Source: Prolixibacteraceae bacterium (lineage in GTDB: Bacteria; Bacteroidota; Bacteroidia; Bacteroidales; Prolixibacteraceae). Taken from it: a stretch of 9,657 bases of DNA. The stretch's first letter is position 1. Every line of letters begins with the position of its first letter. Made by a program: the position numbers and the translations under genes. The stretch spans positions 1 through 9,657 of the forward strand of contig JAFGDX010000167.1 of NCBI GenBank assembly GCA_016931875.1, in the 5' to 3' direction. The notes beneath the pieces were generated by a model. It was not told the origin of the DNA, made no database searches, and saw only the letters and a list, made by a program, of their open reading frames with translations. Of this stretch, positions 6,502 to 9,657 are shown one piece after another.

Positions 6502-8973
6502 ATGAAACAAATTATCTTGATTTTTCTCATTCTTCTTCTTTTTATTCGTATTCCGGCCCAGGATTTAACCATCAACCAGGATGAGTATTTTGAAATGCCC
6601 GGTTTAAATGTGATGGTTTTTTACGATATCTATCCGGAGGGTCATCAGGGGGCAGTTGGAATCATTCAAAACGGAACACGTGTAGCCACCAACGGCGATA
6701 TTCGTTTGGAACCCACTCCCGGGCAGTGGCAGCCCATTCCAAAAGTGGGGGAAAGGCAAATTTTTCCGGAAAACAATGAAATTCGTGTCACCTGTTCTTT
6801 TCCTGATGAGAACCTGAACAGGAAAGGATTTAACCCGATTTTTTATCCCGATTTGGAATTCAGTTACGATGTACGGGTTTTTGGCGAAGGGCAAAAATTC
6901 AGAATTGTGGTTGATTTGGAAAAACCCCTCCCCGAAGAATGGATTGGGAAAGTAGGTTTCAACCTCGAGCTTTTCCCGGGACTGTTGTTTGGAAAATCGT
7001 GGTACATGGATGGTCAGCACGGTATTTTCCCGCTGCAGGCCAACGGGCCCATGCAAAAAGATGCCGATGGAAACTGGCAGGCGTTCCCGCTGGCCAAAGG
7101 GAAAATGCTCACCATTGCCCCCGATGTTCCGGAACAAACCATGCGTATTGCCAGCATGAAATCGGATCTCCAGTTACTCGATGGCCGCTTTTACCATAAC
7201 AACGGCTGGTTTGTGGTGCGCTCCGAAATTCCATCGGGAGCCACAAAAAGTGCCATTGAATGGGTAGTGGAACCAACTGTTGTTGAAAATTTCAAACACA
7301 AGCCTGTGGTTCATGTCAGCCAGGTGGGATACCACACCAGTCAGCCTAAAGTTGCAAGCGTTGAACTGGACAAAAACGAAACAACTGTTTCCGCAGTTTC
7401 GCTGATTCGGCTTTCTGAAAACGGCGGGAATGAAATTATAAAAACCGAAAAACCATATTTCTGGGGGAAATACCTGCGGTTTAACTATTATCAGTTTGAT
7501 TTTTCTGAAGTTGAACGGCCCGGTGTTTACCAGGTTCAGTATGAAGATTATACAAGCGAGCCTTTTCAGATTGGTGCCGATGTATATGAGCGCCATGTGT
7601 GGCAACCCACCCTTGAGTATTTTCTTCCGGTTCAGATGTGTCATATGCGGATAAACGAGGGATACCGTGTGTGGCACGACCTCTGTCACATGGACGATGC
7701 ACTGATGGCACCGGTGGATACCAATCATTTTGACGGTTACATTCAGGGGCCATCAACCTTAACCTCTTTTGAACCGCTGCAACAGGTACCGGGACTTAAT
7801 GTCGGTGGCTGGCACGATGCCGGTGATTACGATTTGAGAGTGGAATCGCAGGCCGGAACCGTTTGGACTCTCGCACTGGCTTACGAGGAATTTGGTATAA
7901 ACTGGGACCAGACCACAGTTGACCAGGAGAACCATCTGGTTGAAATACATTTACCCGATGGAAAACCGGATATATTACAACAGGTGGAACATGGGGTGCT
8001 TTCCATTTTAGGCGGATACGAAAATTTGGGCAGGCTTTACCGCGGAATTATCTGCAACAACCTCCGACAGTATGTTTTATTAGGCGATGCTTCGTCAATG
8101 ACCGATGATTTGAAGTACAATCCAAAGCTGGCTGAAAATGAAAGAACAGCTACAGAATCGGGAAAACCGGATGATCGCTGGGTGTTTACCCAAGAAAACG
8201 CAGGCCATGAATTTGCTGCTATTCAGGCCCTGGCAGCAGCATCGCGTGTGCTGAAAGATTATAACCCGGAACTGGCCAAACGTTGTCTCAACGCTGCTGT
8301 TGAACTGTACGAACAAAAAAGGGAGATCAGAGGTGGCGCACATGCAGCAAAAATCAAAGCTGCCGTTGAGCTTTTGATTACTACCGGTTTCGAAAAATAC
8401 AAAAATGAACTGTTGCTGATGGAAGACCAGATTGTAGCTTCTTTGGGAAATACGGGCTGGACCGTGTGCAGGGCATTAAACTTATGTAACGATGAAGAAT
8501 TCAGAGAGAAGTTGAAAGAGGGCTTTACACGGCTTCAGAATAACCTGAAGGAAAAACAAAACGAAAATCCGTTTGGGGTTCCCTACAATATCCGGGTTTG
8601 GGGCGATGGCTGGGGGATACAGCAACTGGGCATGCAACACTATTTTCTTCATAAAAATTTACCCGAATTATTTGAAAAAGATTTGCTGCTGAATGCCTTG
8701 AATTTTGTTTTGGGAAACCACCCCGGTGAAAACACCTCTTCGTTTGCTTCGGGGGTTGGTTCACGGTCTGTAACCGAAGCTTATGGTGTGAACCGCGCCG
8801 ATCGTTCATTTATTCCCGGTGGTGTTGTTTCCGGAACCGGAATTATCCGCCCCGATTTTCCGGAGCTGAAAGAGTGGCCGTTTTTCTGGCAGCAAACCGA
8901 GTATGTTATGGGAGGCGGAGCTACCCATTTTATGTTTTTGGTACTCGCTGCCCGTCACCTGTTAAACGAGTAA
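6502..8973 (+). CDS. Secreted divergent glycoside hydrolase family 9 enzyme with Ig-like domain
   Basis: This exported 823-residue protein belongs to the GH9 family of inverting beta-glucan/cellulose-type hydrolases. From ATG 6502: signal peptide (residues 1-20, ending Pro-Ala-Gln); an unassigned, probably beta-rich domain (about 21-265); a cellulase N-terminal Ig-like domain (about 268-357, opening VVHVSQVGYHT); and a helical GH9 catalytic domain (about 360-820). The hallmark GGWHDAGDYD (435-444) supplies the two catalytic-site Asp residues, 439 and 442. The C-terminal block is atypical. The PHxR histidine of classical GH9 is absent near GVGSRSV (751-757). The acid-Glu block reads FFWQQTEYVMGGGA (794-807), where Glu800 keeps the aromatic-x3-Glu spacing but the following Asn is lost. 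The longer frame beginning at 6382 is rejected as start because it adds 40 non-signal residues and lies upstream of the promoter box. The substrate is unknown; a pectin lyase gene nearby suggests plant cell-wall glycans. Confidence 0.88.
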   Translation: MKQIILIFLILLLFIRIPAQDLTINQDEYFEMPGLNVMVFYDIYPEGHQGAVGIIQNGTRVATNGDIRLEPTPGQWQPIPKVGERQIFPENNEIRVTCSFPDENLNRKGFNPIFYPDLEFSYDVRVFGEGQKFRIVVDLEKPLPEEWIGKVGFNLELFPGLLFGKSWYMDGQHGIFPLQANGPMQKDADGNWQAFPLAKGKMLTIAPDVPEQTMRIASMKSDLQLLDGRFYHNNGWFVVRSEIPSGATKSAIEWVVEPTVVENFKHKPVVHVSQVGYHTSQPKVASVELDKNETTVSAVSLIRLSENGGNEIIKTEKPYFWGKYLRFNYYQFDFSEVERPGVYQVQYEDYTSEPFQIGADVYERHVWQPTLEYFLPVQMCHMRINEGYRVWHDLCHMDDALMAPVDTNHFDGYIQGPSTLTSFEPLQQVPGLNVGGWHDAGDYDLRVESQAGTVWTLALAYEEFGINWDQTTVDQENHLVEIHLPDGKPDILQQVEHGVLSILGGYENLGRLYRGIICNNLRQYVLLGDASSMTDDLKYNPKLAENERTATESGKPDDRWVFTQENAGHEFAAIQALAAASRVLKDYNPELAKRCLNAAVELYEQKREIRGGAHAAKIKAAVELLITTGFEKYKNELLLMEDQIVASLGNTGWTVCRALNLCNDEEFREKLKEGFTRLQNNLKEKQNENPFGVPYNIRVWGDGWGIQQLGMQHYFLHKNLPELFEKDLLLNALNFVLGNHPGENTSSFASGVGSRSVTEAYGVNRADRSFIPGGVVSGTGIIRPDFPELKEWPFFWQQTEYVMGGGATHFMFLVLAARHLLNE

Positions 8974-8976
8974 GGG

Positions 8977-9417
8977 TTAAATAAACGCCCGTTCCCAGGG
9001 AATGGCGGCCAGTATTACAAGCAGACCGATGGTGTAAAAGATGGCTGCCGACCGGTGCTGTTTTACCGGTGTGACTGCTTTTTTCGATTTGGAACGTCCG
9101 ATGTGGACAAGTGCCAAAGCAATTATCATTAAAATAATATGCTCCACGGCGTAAAAACGTAAATCGGCATTTTTCATGGCTGCACCAAAATCGGCAAAGG
9201 CTGCTTTGGTGAGCGGGCTTACAAATGCATATAAAATAAGTCCCACCAAAAACTGAATATCCATAAAAATGGTAAGAAGCAATCCGGTGATGTTATCCGT
9301 TTTTTTCCATTCCTTTTTTCCCAGCCAGCCCGAAAAGGCAAAACCAATGGCCAAAACCAAAGCAATTAATACCAGCCAGCGAAACATATTATGGGTGTGA
9401 AGTAATCCTGTGTACAT
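8977..9417 (-). CDS. Small four-helix membrane protein, conserved Bacteroidota type, possibly haem-binding
   Basis: The 146-residue protein has four predicted membrane helices (about 12-32, 43-66, 86-106, 124-141) and no signal peptide cleavage site. It resembles a Bacteroidota family usually left hypothetical or loosely labelled cytochrome b; I recall this from pattern only. Histidines lie at the helix edges: His7 and His9 in LLHTHN before helix 1, His93 in AVEH and His105 in LVHIGRSKSKK at either end of helix 3, and His121 before helix 4. Such placement could bind haem, but this is inference. Its ATG lies 30 bases after the stop of the upstream lyase gene on the same strand with no promoter box seen between, so the two are probably co-transcribed. 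Its stop codon is three bases from the convergent GH9 stop. Confidence 0.8.
   Translation of the reverse strand: MYTGLLHTHNMFRWLVLIALVLAIGFAFSGWLGKKEWKKTDNITGLLLTIFMDIQFLVGLILYAFVSPLTKAAFADFGAAMKNADLRFYAVEHIILMIIALALVHIGRSKSKKAVTPVKQHRSAAIFYTIGLLVILAAIPWERAFI
8979..9007 (-). terminator. Possible intrinsic terminator overlapping the 3' end of the membrane-protein gene
   Basis: On the - strand CGCC (9007-9004) pairs with GGCG (8989-8986), and TTCC (9002-8999) pairs with GGAA (8995-8992) around a CTG loop. A small internal bulge separates the two stems. The hairpin is followed by TTTATTT, which runs into the TAA stop. The hairpin therefore lies within the last codons of the gene. The stem is interrupted, so the call is tentative; it would fit the lack of any intergenic room before the GH9 gene. 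Confidence 0.35.
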
Positions 9418-9447
9418 GATTTTAAATTTGTTTTGAATAGAAACAGG

Positions 9448-9657
9448 TTAGTATTTGTTTGGTTCAAGGCGGGGAACGAATTGTATATTGTTTTTCTTTT
9501 TCTGCGGATATTCCATTCCTGTTCCCAGATAAAAACCGGTGTGTGGTGGCTGGTTGTACGCCACATTTTGCCAGGCCACACTCAGCCGGTACTGCGGGTT
9601 GTGCATGAGGGTGATAAACCTGTGGTTTGTTGGAATGGTTGTATTAAAAATCCGCAG
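9448..9657 (-). CDS. PL11-type rhamnogalacturonan lyase, C-terminal fragment
   Basis: The - strand is open from the right edge (base 9657) to a TAA at 9450-9448, giving the last 69 residues of a protein whose start is outside the window. The segments LMHNPQYRLSVAWQN and YNQPPHTGFYLGTGM are strongly reminiscent of the conserved C-terminus of family 11 polysaccharide lyases (YesW/YesX-like rhamnogalacturonan lyases). These cut the rhamnose-galacturonate backbone of pectin by beta-elimination. The preceding residues IFNTTIPTNHRF fit the same family. The full protein would usually be about 600 residues or more and exported, so nearly 90 percent is missing here and the catalytic site cannot be checked. 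It is probably co-transcribed with the small membrane-protein gene 30 bases downstream. Assignment is from recognition of the C-terminal pattern only. Confidence 0.8.
   Translation of the reverse strand: MRIFNTTIPTNHRFITLMHNPQYRLSVAWQNVAYNQPPHTGFYLGTGMEYPQKKKNNIQFVPRLEPNKY

Noticed and set aside
7174..7728. A long - strand ORF of 184 codons within the GH9 gene
   Set aside because: It is the antisense shadow of the GH9 Ig-like and early catalytic domains, with low-information composition and no start context.
9366..9581. A - strand ORF of 71 codons across the right end
   Set aside because: It is out of frame with both the membrane-protein gene and the PL11-like fragment that it overlaps; the PL11-like frame has recognisable motifs.

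Overview
The window looks like a chromosomal segment from a member of the Bacteroidota, probably a free-living polysaccharide degrader close to the Marinilabiliales/Prolixibacteraceae (a family-level guess). The evidence is TAnnTTTG-type promoter boxes in front of three genes, no Shine-Dalgarno sequences, signal peptides ending in Ala-Gln, a TPR sensor kinase of a type common in this phylum, a fused ResB-CcsA haem lyase, and GH9 and PL11 carbohydrate enzymes. No RNA gene, mobile element or CRISPR array was seen.

Layout. Bases 1-2073 (+) hold the C-terminal two thirds or so of a fused cytochrome c maturation protein (CcsBA type), cut by the left edge. After a 248-base AT-rich gap comes a long-chain acyl-CoA synthetase (2322-4109, +) with all adenylating-enzyme motifs, followed by a plausible intrinsic terminator. 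Convergent to it is a TPR-containing membrane histidine kinase (4198-6216, -) with no response regulator in view. A 285-base divergent promoter region separates the kinase from a secreted, divergent GH9 family enzyme (6502-8973, +). Only three bases after the GH9 stop lies the end of a small four-helix membrane protein (8977-9417, -). Thirty bases upstream of that is the 3' end of a PL11-type rhamnogalacturonan lyase (9448-9657, -), cut by the right edge.

How they fit together. The left half is housekeeping: haem attachment to periplasmic c-type cytochromes and fatty acid activation. The right half looks like the edge of a plant cell-wall or pectin utilisation region, with the GH9 enzyme and the rhamnogalacturonan lyase as exported enzymes. 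The TPR kinase sits divergently next to the GH9 gene and could be a local regulator, but nothing in the sequence proves this. I did not find a clearly new multi-gene system. The points most worth a second look are the atypical catalytic block and large N-terminal domain of the GH9 protein, the palindrome over its promoter, the signal-peptide-like segment inside the haem lyase fusion, the histidine-bearing small membrane protein beside the pectin lyase, and an exact 21-base repeat inside the kinase TPR array.
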